From Mrakia gelida (lineage: Eukaryota; Basidiomycota; Tremellomycetes; Cystofilobasidiales; Mrakiaceae), in contig BRON01000017.1 of the NCBI GenBank assembly GCA_024345305.1, forward strand, positions 682,001-746,000: a stretch of 64,000 nt of DNA. The letters are read 5' to 3'. The translations under genes were made by a program, and so were the position numbers. A model generated the notes under the pieces. That model was not told where the DNA came from, did no database searches, and saw nothing but the letters and a program-made list of their open reading frames with translations. Positions 44,703 through 54,900 of the stretch are shown here, piece after piece; positions within the stretch are counted from its first letter, which is position 1, and every line of letters starts with the position of its first letter.

Positions 44703-45133
44703 GCTGCGAGCCAAGATTTGGACCCATCTAGCATCACCGGGACGGCAAGAGACGTTCGTCCTGCTGCCCTTCTCTGAAGTTGAACGCGTCTCAAAGTTCG
44801 TTGACCTCGTTTCCGAAGAGAGCAGCTCACTGACCTTGAGTTCTTTTGCCTCAGCTCGTTCTCGGATACACAGATATACCACCTGGTACTGCTCTACTTA
44901 GCCCTCAGACCTCAGGCTCATCTCCGTTCTCTTATGCGCTCGACTTTGGTTCGTCCTCCCTCCCTCCCCTCCTCGTTGCCCTCTTCCTCTTCTTCGACTT
45001 GCTCTCTTCGTCCACCTCTAAAGCTGATCTTCTCGCGCATCCCTTCTCCTCTCCAGAACAACTCAAAACGCGCGCCTTCAACTCACCTCTTCCTCTTCTC
45101 TCTGACCCAGTTCTGATCCCAATTCTCAACTGA
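44703..45133 (+). CDS. Candidate 3' exons of an unrecognised gene overlapping repeat A
   Basis: Three segments splice in phase: 44703-44753 (AASQDLDPSSITGTARD), 44855-44948 (LVLGYTDIPPGTALLSPQTS and on to YALDF) and 45057-45133 (EQLKTRAFNSPLPLLSDPVL, ending in a TGA). The introns start GTTCGT and end CAG, with CTGAC-like branch points in at least one. No start codon or upstream exon is convincing, so this may be a gene fragment. The last exon coincides with repeat A, and equivalent PVLIP readings exist at the other two copies, which suggests a duplicated and partly decayed gene family. Confidence 0.3.
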
Positions 45134-45360
45134 GTCGTCACTGTCGCACCCTCGACGCGTCGCCGATTTCCCCAAATCAATGCTCCCCTCCCTTGAACGA
45201 CAGCAGAAATCGCCTCGCAGAAATCCCTCACTCCAATTGCTGCGCGTTGACCTCTCCAGTCGGAAAACTCGCCCACTCGAAACAGTTAGAGTTGCTCGAA
45301 ATCGAATAAGAAATCGTCCCTCCCGCTTCAACCACATCTTCCCCTCCTTCGATCAGTAAG
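45010..45360 (+). repeat. Dispersed repeat A, copy 3
   Basis: This matches 21510-21880 in order, including CCAGTTCTGATCCCAATT, CCTCGACGCGTCG, GCTGCGCGTTGACCTCTCCA, GTCGGAAAACTCGCC, GCTCGAAATCGAATAAGAAA and CCACATCTTCC. In both copies a GTAAGT donor follows shortly after, so each may include the start of a transcript with a 5' intron. Confidence 0.65.
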
Positions 45361-45499
45361 TCCCTTCTCTCCTTTTTCTGTCCACTCTCACTTCACTAAC
45401 ATACTTCTCTTCTTGACCGATCGACTCTTTCAGGTTTATTAGCTACCTTCTCGAGTGAGCTTTCCTCTTCTCGTCTCGTCTCGTTCTCGTCTCTCCATC

Positions 45500-45850
45500 C
45501 ATTGTTCCTGGCTCTCTCGCTCCTCCTCTTCATCGAGGGGGAGAGGGAAGGTTTCTAGACGTGAACTCGGCTTCATCTTGTTGTTCCTGGCCCTCTGTCC
45601 CGACTAGAGCTACACCGATGTGCTTTCCCAGTTCGAGAGAGCTGGGATCGATTCAGGTGACGGCTAAGGGTTTCAGACGTGAACGCGGCTCTTCCTCTTC
45701 TCTTACCTTACCTCGATTGTTCCTGGCTCTCTGAAGGGAGAGTTTCTAGAAGTGAACTCGGTCTTCTTCTATTGTTCCTGGCTCTTCTTTGACTCGACGC
45801 GTGTGTTTGAGGAGAGGGAGTAGTTTCTAGACGTGAACTCGCTTTCGTTT
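45500..45850 (+). repeat. Degenerate tandem repeat, four or more units
   Basis: TTTCTAGACGTGAACTCGG or a close variant begins at about 45552, 45671, 45743 and 45823. Between the copies ATTGTTCCTGGCTCT recurs at about 45501, 45581, 45718 and 45770. Unit spacing is uneven (72-119 nt). No frame is maintained across units, so this is not protein coding. Confidence 0.6.
45614..45660 (+). repeat. Hairpin element, copy 3
   Basis: ACCGATGTGCTTTC leads into a hairpin, CCCAGTTC-GAGA-GAGCTGGG (45627-45646): an 8-bp stem, including one G-T pair, closed by a GNRA tetraloop. Then comes GATCGATTCAGGTG. The stem sequence differs from that of copy 2 while pairing is kept. Confidence 0.55.
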
Positions 45851-46508
45851 TGTTTTCCCCCTCTCGTCAAGAGCACTAGGCCCAGTTGTTTCGATCCTCT
45901 TTCTACATCTGTAGGAAGATGGTTGAACCGACTGGATGCCATTCTGACGCTCTCGCCGCCTTCCTCGTCGAGATATCGAACCTCAGCGCTCCTCACCTCG
46001 TTCGAGAAATTATTGTTTCTGCAGTATGTAGTACTCCTCTTTCCATTTGTCTGGCTCAGCCCTAGGCCCAGCTCGTTTTGATCTTCTTCCCACTAGTCTG
46101 GGAAGCTGGTCAGCACGGCTGGTATCACCGTCGCGCTCGTTGTTGAACGATTCGAGCGACGCGACGCGGCGTCGACGTTTTCGAGAACGGGAGGGGTTTG
46201 GGAAGAGCAAGGGGGGCATCGAGAGGGAGCGAGAGAAAGAAGGATGACGAAGGAAAGGATACGAGATGCAACGAGAGTGCGAGCAAAGAACCGAAAGGGG
46301 AAAGGAGAAGAAAGTGAAGACGGATCGAGAAAAAGCAAGAGGGAAAGGGAAGTCCAAAGGGAACGAGACGAACGAAAGAAAGAGGGCATACGAGTGGTAC
46401 GAAGGATACGGAACAGATATAGAGAAGGCAGATAAGCAAAATCCAAAGACGATCCCCACCGAAATGCAAGAACGAAGAGCGAAAGCAAACCGAACGAACG
46501 CGTCCCAA

Positions 46509-49500
46509 TCACTCCTCCTCCTCAACCTCAATATCCTCCACCAATCTCCTCCTAGCCTCCGCCGCAGCCTTCACGAACGCTCCAATCTTCTCCTCCTCTC
46601 CAAACCTCTTCAACTCATCATGCCTCAGCTGGTACTCCATCCGAACCCACTCCTCCACCAAAATCGACCCTTGTTGTTCCGTCAGCGACACCTCCGCTCC
46701 CTTCCCTCCCCCACCGTTCGACTCCTCCTCTTCGACAACCAGCACCTCATCCTCCTCCTCTTCCTCTTCGGCAGCAGCAGCGACGAGTCCACCCCGTCCG
46801 GCGAGAGGAGTCCCAGCAGCAGGTCCAACCTTCCTCGACGACGAGGCAGCCGGAGGAGCGGGAGCGGGTGAGAACATCTTCGCCCAGGTCTGAACGACCC
46901 TCTCGGCTGATCTCGCTCCCTCCGCTACAGCTTGAGCCTTGGCCGTCTCGAACTCCTTGGTGTTGAACGGCGAGCCTCTCAGGGGAGTTGGAGCAGCGAG
47001 GTGTTTCGGGAGAGGGGATTTGACGGGAGTTGGGATTCGAGAGGACGACGACGCTGCTGAGGTGGTTTTGTTGAGAAGAAGAGACTTGTTGGCCGAGGAC
47101 GAAGAGGGTTTGGCTTGAGACTGAGACGATTGGGGTTTGGATTTGGTTGTGGATGAGGAGGAGGCTGCTGTGGTGAGGGCTGAGGACGAGGAAGGGTGGG
47201 GTTTGGGTTTGGCTGAGGAGGAGGAGGGTGGTGGGAGGTCTGGGAGGGGTTTGGATTTGGGTTTGGAGGTTGTTGAGGAGACGGAGGGGTTGCGGGAGTG
47301 GGATTTGGAGGAGGAAGGGAGTTTGGATGGGGGTGGGGGAGCGGGTGGGTCGGACATCTGGGAAAGGATGAAACGAGACGCGACGAGACGAGTCAGCGAT
47401 CCAAAACGACGGGCTCGTCGTCGCAAAGCACTCGAGTAAATCAAAATCAGGGCTCACAACCTTATCCTCTTCCTCCTCTTCTACCTCCTCAGCATCCTCC
47501 ACCATCTCCACCATCTCTTCGTCGACCTCCTCCTCCTCCTCCTCGACAACCACAGCCGCCTTCTTCCCCTTCGCTCCCCTCGCCGCCGTTCCTTTCGCCG
47601 CATTTGCAGCCTTCTTTGCAGCAGCAGTAGCAGCAGCACCCTTCCCTTTCCCCTTCCCAACAGGCTTCTCCTCCACCGCCTCCTCCTCGACCTCCTCCTC
47701 CACGACCAAATCCAGCTCCTCCTGCTCCTCCTCGACCTCAGGCGCAGGTGTCGCTTCCTCCTCCAAAACAGCCTTCTTCCCTCGACCAACTCGCTTCGGA
47801 GCCGGAGCAGCAACCGACGGAGCGGCTTTCCCTCTCGTCGACCGACCGAGAGGAGCCGTGTCCCGTTCGTCGCCGTTCTGAGAGGGTTCGACGGAAGGTT
47901 GAGGTTGAGCTCGAGTTGAGCGACCGAGTTGGGAGGCGGGTTGGGAGGTTGTGGATCCTGTGCGAGTGTGACGGGAGGTGGAGGCTGAGGTTGTGGTGGT
48001 GGTGGGTTCGGGGTCTTTGGCGGTTCGGGTTGATCTGGAGGAGAAGAGGAACGGAAGGAGAGACGCGACGTGACGTTTTCAGTCCTGGACGAGGAAGGTC
48101 AAGAGAAGGAAACGGAACAAGAGAAGACTCACCTCGACTTGGTAGAAGCGACAGATTTGGTTGTTGCGACTGTTGAGGGAGCCTTCTGGGAACACGAAAC
48201 GAAACCACGAATGAAAGACGCGAAAGGACGAGGGTCAGCTTCGAGTCCCTTCCTCATACCTCCCCTTGGTCTCCGCCAAAGAAACACCGTTGGACTCGTA
48301 CTCACCTCAGCAGCCTTCTTCCCCTTCCCACTCGTAGCGGGCGTCTTCATCACCGGCGCGTCAATCATCTCGAATTCCTCCTCGTCGTCGTCCTCGCCGC
48401 CCTCGTTCTCCTCCTCCTCCTCCGCCTTAGCAGCAGCGGTTCCCGCCTTGGGTGGGACGTAGACGGTAGCGATGAAGAAGGGACATTTGGGAGTTCGGAC
48501 TTGATGCTCGTGGCTGTTGAGCACGAACGAACGAAGCGCAAGAAGAGTAAGCTCGGCGTGGGTCGGGGAAGGAGGGGAGGGAGGGATGTTTGAGCTCACA
48601 AAGGATCGTCTGTAGGCGACCAACCGTCGAGACCTAGCTCGCAGTAGAGACAAGAAGCCATGTCGGATGCTTTCCCATTGGGAGAGAAAATAAAACCGGC
48701 TTTGGCGAGCTGCAAGGACCGTACAACAGGAGGAAGGAAGGAGAAGGTGAGCTCGCGTCGAAGAAGGAAGGGAAACGAGGGAACGACGAGAGGAGAGAGA
48801 CAACGAGATGGACGTACGTTCTTCGACGTAGGTAGCCAAGCTTTCTTCTTGTCGTGAGGCCACCACTTTCCGAATGTTGAGAGACGAGCTGATTCGAGAG
48901 CCTTGGACTGTGGGAGTTCGGAAGCGTCGGTGAAGCGGGCTCTGGAGGAAGGGAGGAAGAGGGAAGGAGGGTCAGTGAGGGCTGGGACGTTGGATGAAGA
49001 AGAGTGTGTATGGTAGGAGGAGATGAGTATATGCATTCAAAGAGCAGCCGAGTTCGATGAAACGAGGGAGCCAAGGGGGAAGGAGTCGAGGGAAGCAGGG
49101 AAGGAGGTGTGTTGTTGACCTTTCCGTTCCTTCCTCTCCTTCCTCCCTTCTTTCGCCCTTCCTCCCTCCACAGATCCTCTGACTCCTCCCCAGTTGCAGC
49201 GCAGCTCCATCCTAACCCAAGCCCTCCCACCCCAGCCGCGAAAATCTTCCTCCTCCCATCCTCTCTTCTGTCGTACTCACTTCAAAACCTCACCGCTCCC
49301 TTGACCTCCCTTCCTCTTCTGACTCTCCACCAGACACTTTGTTCTCGCCCACCCACACTTCCCCTCCTGATGTCCCACATGCTCCTCGAAAGGATCGTCC
49401 TCCTCTCCCCATCCTCCTACTTGCTTCCCGCATAGGAAACAAGTGACGAGATCTGGATCTTCCTTGGAGGGCGTGTAGAACCATCCAGCTTCAGCGAGAA

Positions 49501-49621
49501 GCTCAGGGAGCAGTCGAGGGTACTGAGAGGGGGATAACGGCCAAGCTGCGTGGGCCGGGATGTTGTGCTTTTTGGTACGAGAGTGGGAGAACGTCGAGAG
49601 ACGGGTGGACAGGACTTCCAT
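46509..49621 (-). CDS. BIR1: BIR1/survivin-type protein with two BIR domains
   Basis: BIR1 is the survivin-like subunit of the chromosomal passenger complex, which targets Aurora kinase to centromeres. The start is MEVLSTRLSTFSHSRTKKHN at 49621. BIR 1 is in the first exon (49281-49621): AEAGWFYTPSKEDPDLVTCF, LCGKQVGGW, DDPFEEHVGHQEGKCGW, with the C-x2-C, His and Cys zinc ligands. BIR 2 spans the next exons: ARLSTFGKWWPHDKKKAWLP, LAKAGFIFSPNGKASDMASC, LYCELGLDGWSPTDDPF, EHQVRTPKCPFF, also with all ligands. The rest is long, disordered, acidic and Lys/Ala-rich, with a Ser/Pro-rich stretch (SDPPAPPPPSKLPSSSKSHS) and a final helical part (SLTEQQGSILVEEWVRMEYQ) that may bind INCENP/borealin-type partners (inference). 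The total is about 750 residues. The intron between the two BIR domains is over 300 nt, long for this window. Confidence 0.9.
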
Positions 49622-50266
49622 CGCGACGAGGAAGGGAGGAGGAGGAGGAGAGGTGAGGGAGGAGCTGGCGATGGATGGGAGGGCTGTCGTCCGGGAGGGT
49701 TGAAGAGGTATCGAAGGGGAGTTAGAAGGAGTCGATCCTAGTCGAAAGGCTGAACCGAGAGAAGAAGAGAGGGAGAGGAAAGGAAGGAGGAAGAAGGGAG
49801 GAAGACTCGTCGACGTCGATGGCAGCGCGGACACCTTCGAGCTCGTCGAGACGCGTTGGCTTTCCTCCCCCCGTCCTTGTCGTCAAGCAGAGTACATTTC
49901 CCGAATTCGGAGGAGAGGATTCGTAAACTGAGACCTTCAGCACGGCATGTCTTCACACATCGATCAAGAAGAAACGGAAAATTAATCTCGAGAGGCTGCG
50001 AGACTGTCCAGCTCCAAAGAACGAGCTCGACCTCTCTCCTTCCTTCTCCTCTGCCGGCCATCATCGATCCTTACCTTTTCCAGCCCTCCCCCAAGTATAC
50101 CCCGTTTCACATCTCAAGCCTCTTCCACTCAGTGTCAGTAAGCTGCTCCCATACATCTGCGTTCCGAGACGGTCCCAGACCGGGTTGAGCTGGAGCTCAC
50201 CGCCCCCTCCATCCTCCTTTCCTCGCTCCCTCATCCATCCTGTTCAGCCCTTTCTTGTCGATAGTC
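49622..50266. other. Divergent spacer between BIR1 and an F-box-like gene
   Basis: This 645-nt stretch holds both promoters. Upstream in-frame codons of BIR1 exist, but the chosen Met matches the domain start. One ACGCGT occurs near 49851. I see nothing else. Confidence 0.45.
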
Positions 50267-51312
50267 ATGACGGAGGTAAATATTGAATGTCTTCTCATCT
50301 CATATGTATCGAGCTCACCTTGGCCTTGCCTTCTTCTCCCTCTCAGATCGGTCCCTTTCGACGCTCGTTCCCCTGGGAGATCCTCGCTCTCGTCTTCGAG
50401 TTCTCGGACGACTCGACCCTCGCAGCTCTAGGAGGAGTCTCACTGGACGCGTTGGAGACGGTAGCTTCCCTCCTGTATCGGACGGTCAGGATCACGTCGG
50501 TGGAACAGCTCGAACTGCTGTTCTGCAAGAGGGACGAGGCGACGAAGGTCAGGACTTGAGCTCGACCCTCCTTTCCCTCTCCCTCTTCCCTCTTCTTCTC
50601 GCCTCTTCTTCTCAATATCACTGACCAGCAGACCGTTTGAATTCCCATCTATCAGCCTGACACTCCCTCTCGAATCAACCACCTCCTCGACGTCTCCCAG
50701 GTCCACAACCTCGACCTCGACTTCACGTCTATCTCCTCCGCTCCCTCCTCCCGGCTCAAGCTCTTCCTCTCCAGGAAGTCCTCCCCCACCGAGACCGTCC
50801 CCCTCGACTCGCTTCGAGTCTCCCTCAAGTTCGAGCACGCCTCCTTCCTCAGGATGCTCCACTCCCACCTCTTCCCTCACCTCAACCCAATCGTCTTCGA
50901 GTACAACATCGAGGACCGATCCCCCCTCGCCGAGTTCCTTGCCTTCGACCTCCACCGAGTCCCAACCCTCCGCGGTTTCACCAGGCTACAAATCCTCGAT
51001 CTCAAAGGACTCCTCCCTTTTCTGCACCTCGGCAACCGCCACCCAGCCGCCCTCCCGGTCCCTTCCCTCGAGGTTCGCCGCGTCGTTCGACTTCACGTTG
51101 GAACCCTCCTCTCCCTCGGGAATCCTTCTGTCGCCTCGTTCGTCGCGAAGCTACCCAACAACTGGGGGATGATGTTGTCTTTGGTGACTATGCAGGATGG
51201 AGCGGTGGTGTTGGTCGTTCGAGGAGAGGAGGAGAGAAAGCAGGTCGAGGAGGGCCTTCGGCAGGTCGAGGAGAGATGGAGGTCGAAGTTCGTGCTGGAG
51301 GTGGAGGTCTGA
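50267..51312 (+). CDS. F-box-like protein, unknown substrate
   Basis: Exons 50267-50275 (MTE), 50347-50547 and 50656-51312 give 288 residues. The N-terminal FRRSFPWEILALVFEFSDDS and TLAALGGVSLDALETVASLL resemble a basidiomycete F-box ('LPxExLxxIFxxL...LxxLxxVSxxx'). The remainder is helical and Leu-rich (INHLLDVSQVHNLDLDFTSI, LRMLHSHLFPHLNPIVFEYN, LRGFTRLQILDLKGLLPFLH), compatible with degenerate leucine-rich repeats. It ends EEGLRQVEERWRSKFVLEVE. An SCF ubiquitin ligase adaptor role would follow if the F-box call is right. The first coding exon is 9 nt. Confidence 0.65.
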
Positions 51313-51968
51313 TTGGGTGAGTACACTCTCTGTCTCTTTGCTGAAACGGCTTGCTTGCTCAACGAACCTTAACTGACCTACGCCTCTCTTTGATCTCGCG
51401 CTCGTTCGTTCAGCTCGACGTGTCGCCTATCACCTCTCCCCATCACGACCGTTCGCCCGGATCGCCTGTAATCCCTACCAGATCCATACGTTCGACTTTC
51501 ACCTCCACTTCGTTGCACCCTTGATCTCTCTTAGTAACCTTAGAGGGGTCAGAGAGGTATGACTTTCTTCCATTTCACTTCCTCGTTCGCTTCTTCGCCT
51601 CTCCGTCCCTCTCGTTTCAGCCACTCTATCACGTCATTCCCCAGTCCAGCTTGACTTCCCAACCTTCTTCGATACGACCCTGTTTTCGAACCCCTCTCTT
51701 AGTCTGGAGTCGAAAGAGCGGGCACTTGAGTCAACAAGAGCGCGTCGAGGAAGGGCATGAGATGCAGGCGAGAAGGAAATGCTATAGAAGAGAGAACAAG
51801 AGAGAAGGATGCGATGCTAAGAGTGAAGTGTGTATGAATGCGTACGAGAAAGAAACTAAGGTGATTGAGAGATGCGACGAGACGGAACGAGGGCAAAGCA
51901 AAGGCAAGGAAAACGAAGCGACGAGGGAAAGAAAGATGCGAAAAAGAACGCGACGAAGGGGTGGAGTC
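51313..51968. other. Convergent spacer
   Basis: Between the stops of the F-box-like gene and SEN1. Donor-like and acceptor-like sites near 51318 and 51413 may be a 3'-UTR intron. The part from 51700 to 51960 is GA-rich. No gene is seen. Confidence 0.45.
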
Positions 51969-54900
51969 CTATCTCCTCGTCGGAGGCTGAGGAGGGAGGC
52001 CGTTAAGAGCCTGAGCTTGAAGCATAGCTCGAGCTGATCCTCCTGCCGAAGGACCTGCTCCCGACGAAGACGACGCGTTTCCTCCTGGAGGTTTGACGGG
52101 CTGGAAAGGAGGAAGAGGAGTCAGATCGTTGGAACTTAGGAAAGAAAGAGAAGAAACGGGCACTCACCTTCCTCTTGGAGGGCATGAACAGGTTTGGAGG
52201 AGCCTTGGGACGAGGTGGTGGTTTTGGGAGGGGAGGAGGTTTCGAGACGGGAGGAGCGGCAGCGGGAGGTGGAGGAGGAGGTGCTAGTGCTGGTTTCGAA
52301 GACGAGGAGAAGGACGATCCGTTCGAGGTCGCTGGTGGAGCTGGAGGAGGTTTCGATGAGGAGGTCGCCTCGTCGAGTTTCCTCTTCTGAGGAGGGTTGA
52401 GACTCGAAGGTCCAGCTGGAGGAGGGAGGGGAGGATCCGAGTCCGAGTCCGATTCGACGTCCTTCATCTTCTCGACCCAGTCCCTCCCGTCCGCCTTCTT
52501 CTCCTCCTTCGACCTCTTGATCTTCTTCTTCTTCGGCTGAAGGTCTCCCGAATCCTTCGAAGGAAGGCCGTCTCCGTGCCCGTTCGCTGAAGGAGAGGAC
52601 GCTCTCCGCTTGATCTCTTTCCTCTCCTTCTTCGCCTCCTTCCTCGCCGCCGACATCTCCTTGGGCGTCTGCATCGGTGGGAGGGGCGGTGGAGCTGCTG
52701 AGGGTTCGGGAGGAGGGGGCGGAGGTGCTCGAATGGCTTTGGGTTCGGTGGGGATGGCGGTGATCATGCCTTGACGAGAGGGTTGGAAGACGTTGTGATG
52801 ATACTGTGTTCGGAAAGAAGACGCGTCAGGCACTGGAAATCCTCGGATTGAAGGAAGGGATTGGACTCACGTCGACGAGAGCGTTCCTCGCACGAGCGTC
52901 GTTAACGATTCCCTTCCACTGAGGCCCACCTCCTTCGAGGGTTGGAGCGTGACCGATGATGAAGAGCGAGGATCGAGCTCGAGTGAGAGCGACGTTCATT
53001 CGTCGAGAGTCCTTGAGGAAACCGACTCCCGCGTTCGATCCAGGAGGTCCAGCTCGAACGCAAGAAAGGATGATGATGTCCTTCTCTTGACCTTGGAATC
53101 CATCGACGGTGTTGAAGCTGGACAGTCGAAGGGAGAAGATCAGCGCGTGTTCGAGAGACGCGACGAGAAGAGACGGAAGACTCACTCGATCCTCGAAACG
53201 ATGTCGTAGCCGAAGTTCTGCTGGAAACGTCGAATGAGAGCCATCTTCTGCTCCTTGTACCTGATAGAAGGAGAAAGAAACGAGTCAGAAAGTGAATCGG
53301 AAGGTCGAAGGGAGGAGAGCGTGGACGAACATCGTGACGATTCCGATCCGGTAGTCGAAATCGACGCGAGGGAACTGGTCCTTCAAGCTCTTGTAGAGCG
53401 AGAGAGCAACATCGACTTCGACCTCGTTCTTGAGCGAGTGACCATGGCTTCCGGACATCTCTCGACTGCTGTTGACGTTGAAGAATCGGTAGGGCGAGAA
53501 GGCGTTCGACGAGTGCCAGACCTGAGCCGTTTTCGTCGCCATGTCGGGACCGTCCTCGAGCTCTCCGTCGTAGAAGACTCGACTGGGGAGAACGCTGATG
53601 TCGGGGTGCATTCGGTATTGGATGCTGAAAGAAGGGACGACGGAAAAGGGGCGCGTCAGTCGAAAGCTCGACGAACGAGAGGTGGAGGGAGACGAGAATC
53701 GGACTCACGAGAGAAGGTGAACGTTCTGAGGCGACTTCCTCTGGATTCGAACGAACATCGACTCCGAGTAGTTGTAGCATTCAGCCGCTTGGGACATGAC
53801 GGTTGGAGGAAGTTGGTTCGGATCTGGGGACGAGAAGGAGGGGAGGTCAGGTTCGGCTCGAAGAAGAGACGCGTCAAGTTCTGATCTTCACTCACCTCCG
53901 ACCATGATGCATCTCCTACACTGATACTTGAGAGGAATGAGAGCCGAGAGTTCGACCGCCTGAGCTGCCTCGTCGATGATGACCGTCTCGAAGTTGAAGG
54001 ATCCGAGGAGATCGTGACCAGCTCCGGAAAGCGTGCAGCAGATGATGTCGGCCTCGAAGACGACGTCCTGTCGAGCCTTCCTCCTCGCGGCATCCAACGA
54101 TCGACTCGAGTCCTTCTGAGCGTCCTTGGCCTTGTTGAGCTCCTGCATGAGTCGAGCTCGCTTGGTCTTGTACTTCTTGATCTCTTCCTCGAGGCCAAGA
54201 ATCGCTGAGGAGTCTCCTCCGTTCGAGTAGACGTCCTGGAGCTTCTTCTCGGCGACGATCCTACTGGACTGAGCAGCATCGACTTCCGAACGGATCCGAG
54301 CCATCTCGACAGCTCCGTCTCCCGAAGCGAGAACCGAGGATCCTCGAAGTTTCTGGTCGACGAGCTCGTCGAGCGAGACGTCCTTGACGGCGATGTTGAT
54401 CGAGGAGTCGTTTCCGATTCGAACGATCTTGGGAGTGATGGTCTTTCCTGAGGAGGATCTGATTCCATCTCGGAGTCGCTTGGTGACCTCGTCGATAGCG
54501 GCGTTACTGGGAGCGCAGACGAGGATCTTGAGGGAAGGTTGAACGTCCTCGGGTCTGAACTGTCCTCCTGGTCGGATCCTCGTTGCTGGCTCGACTCGAT
54601 CCGACAAGAACTTCCCTACGAGACCGCAGATCGTCTTTGTCTTTCCGGTTCCAGGAGGTCTGAGAGCGGAAAAAGCAAGGAGGCAAGCGTAAGCTGAGAG
54701 TCGAGGGAAGGGACGCGTCGAGGAAGAAAATCAAAGTGAACGAAAGAACTCACCCTTGGATGAGTACGAAGCCTGAGGTGTTGGTGTTCATCGCTCCGAG
54801 TATAGCCTTGGCTTGAGGTCTGTTGACGGCGTAGGCGGACATGGCTTCGTCGAGCGCTCGAGAGGAAGGTTCGACGAGAGGGAACGAGTCGGACTTGAGG

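Larger units (their letters stand above)
44463..46508. other. Repeat-rich spacer
   Basis: Two kilobases between the pRiA4b-like gene and BIR1. It holds a weak gene candidate (44703-45133), repeat A copy 3, hairpin element copy 3 and a run of short tandem repeats (45500-45850). The right part (46150-46500) is GA-rich on the plus strand without a credible gene and includes the 3' flank of BIR1. Confidence 0.5.

Noticed and set aside
45500..45850. A CRISPR-like array
   Set aside because: Repeats are degenerate and unevenly spaced, and the genome is eukaryotic.
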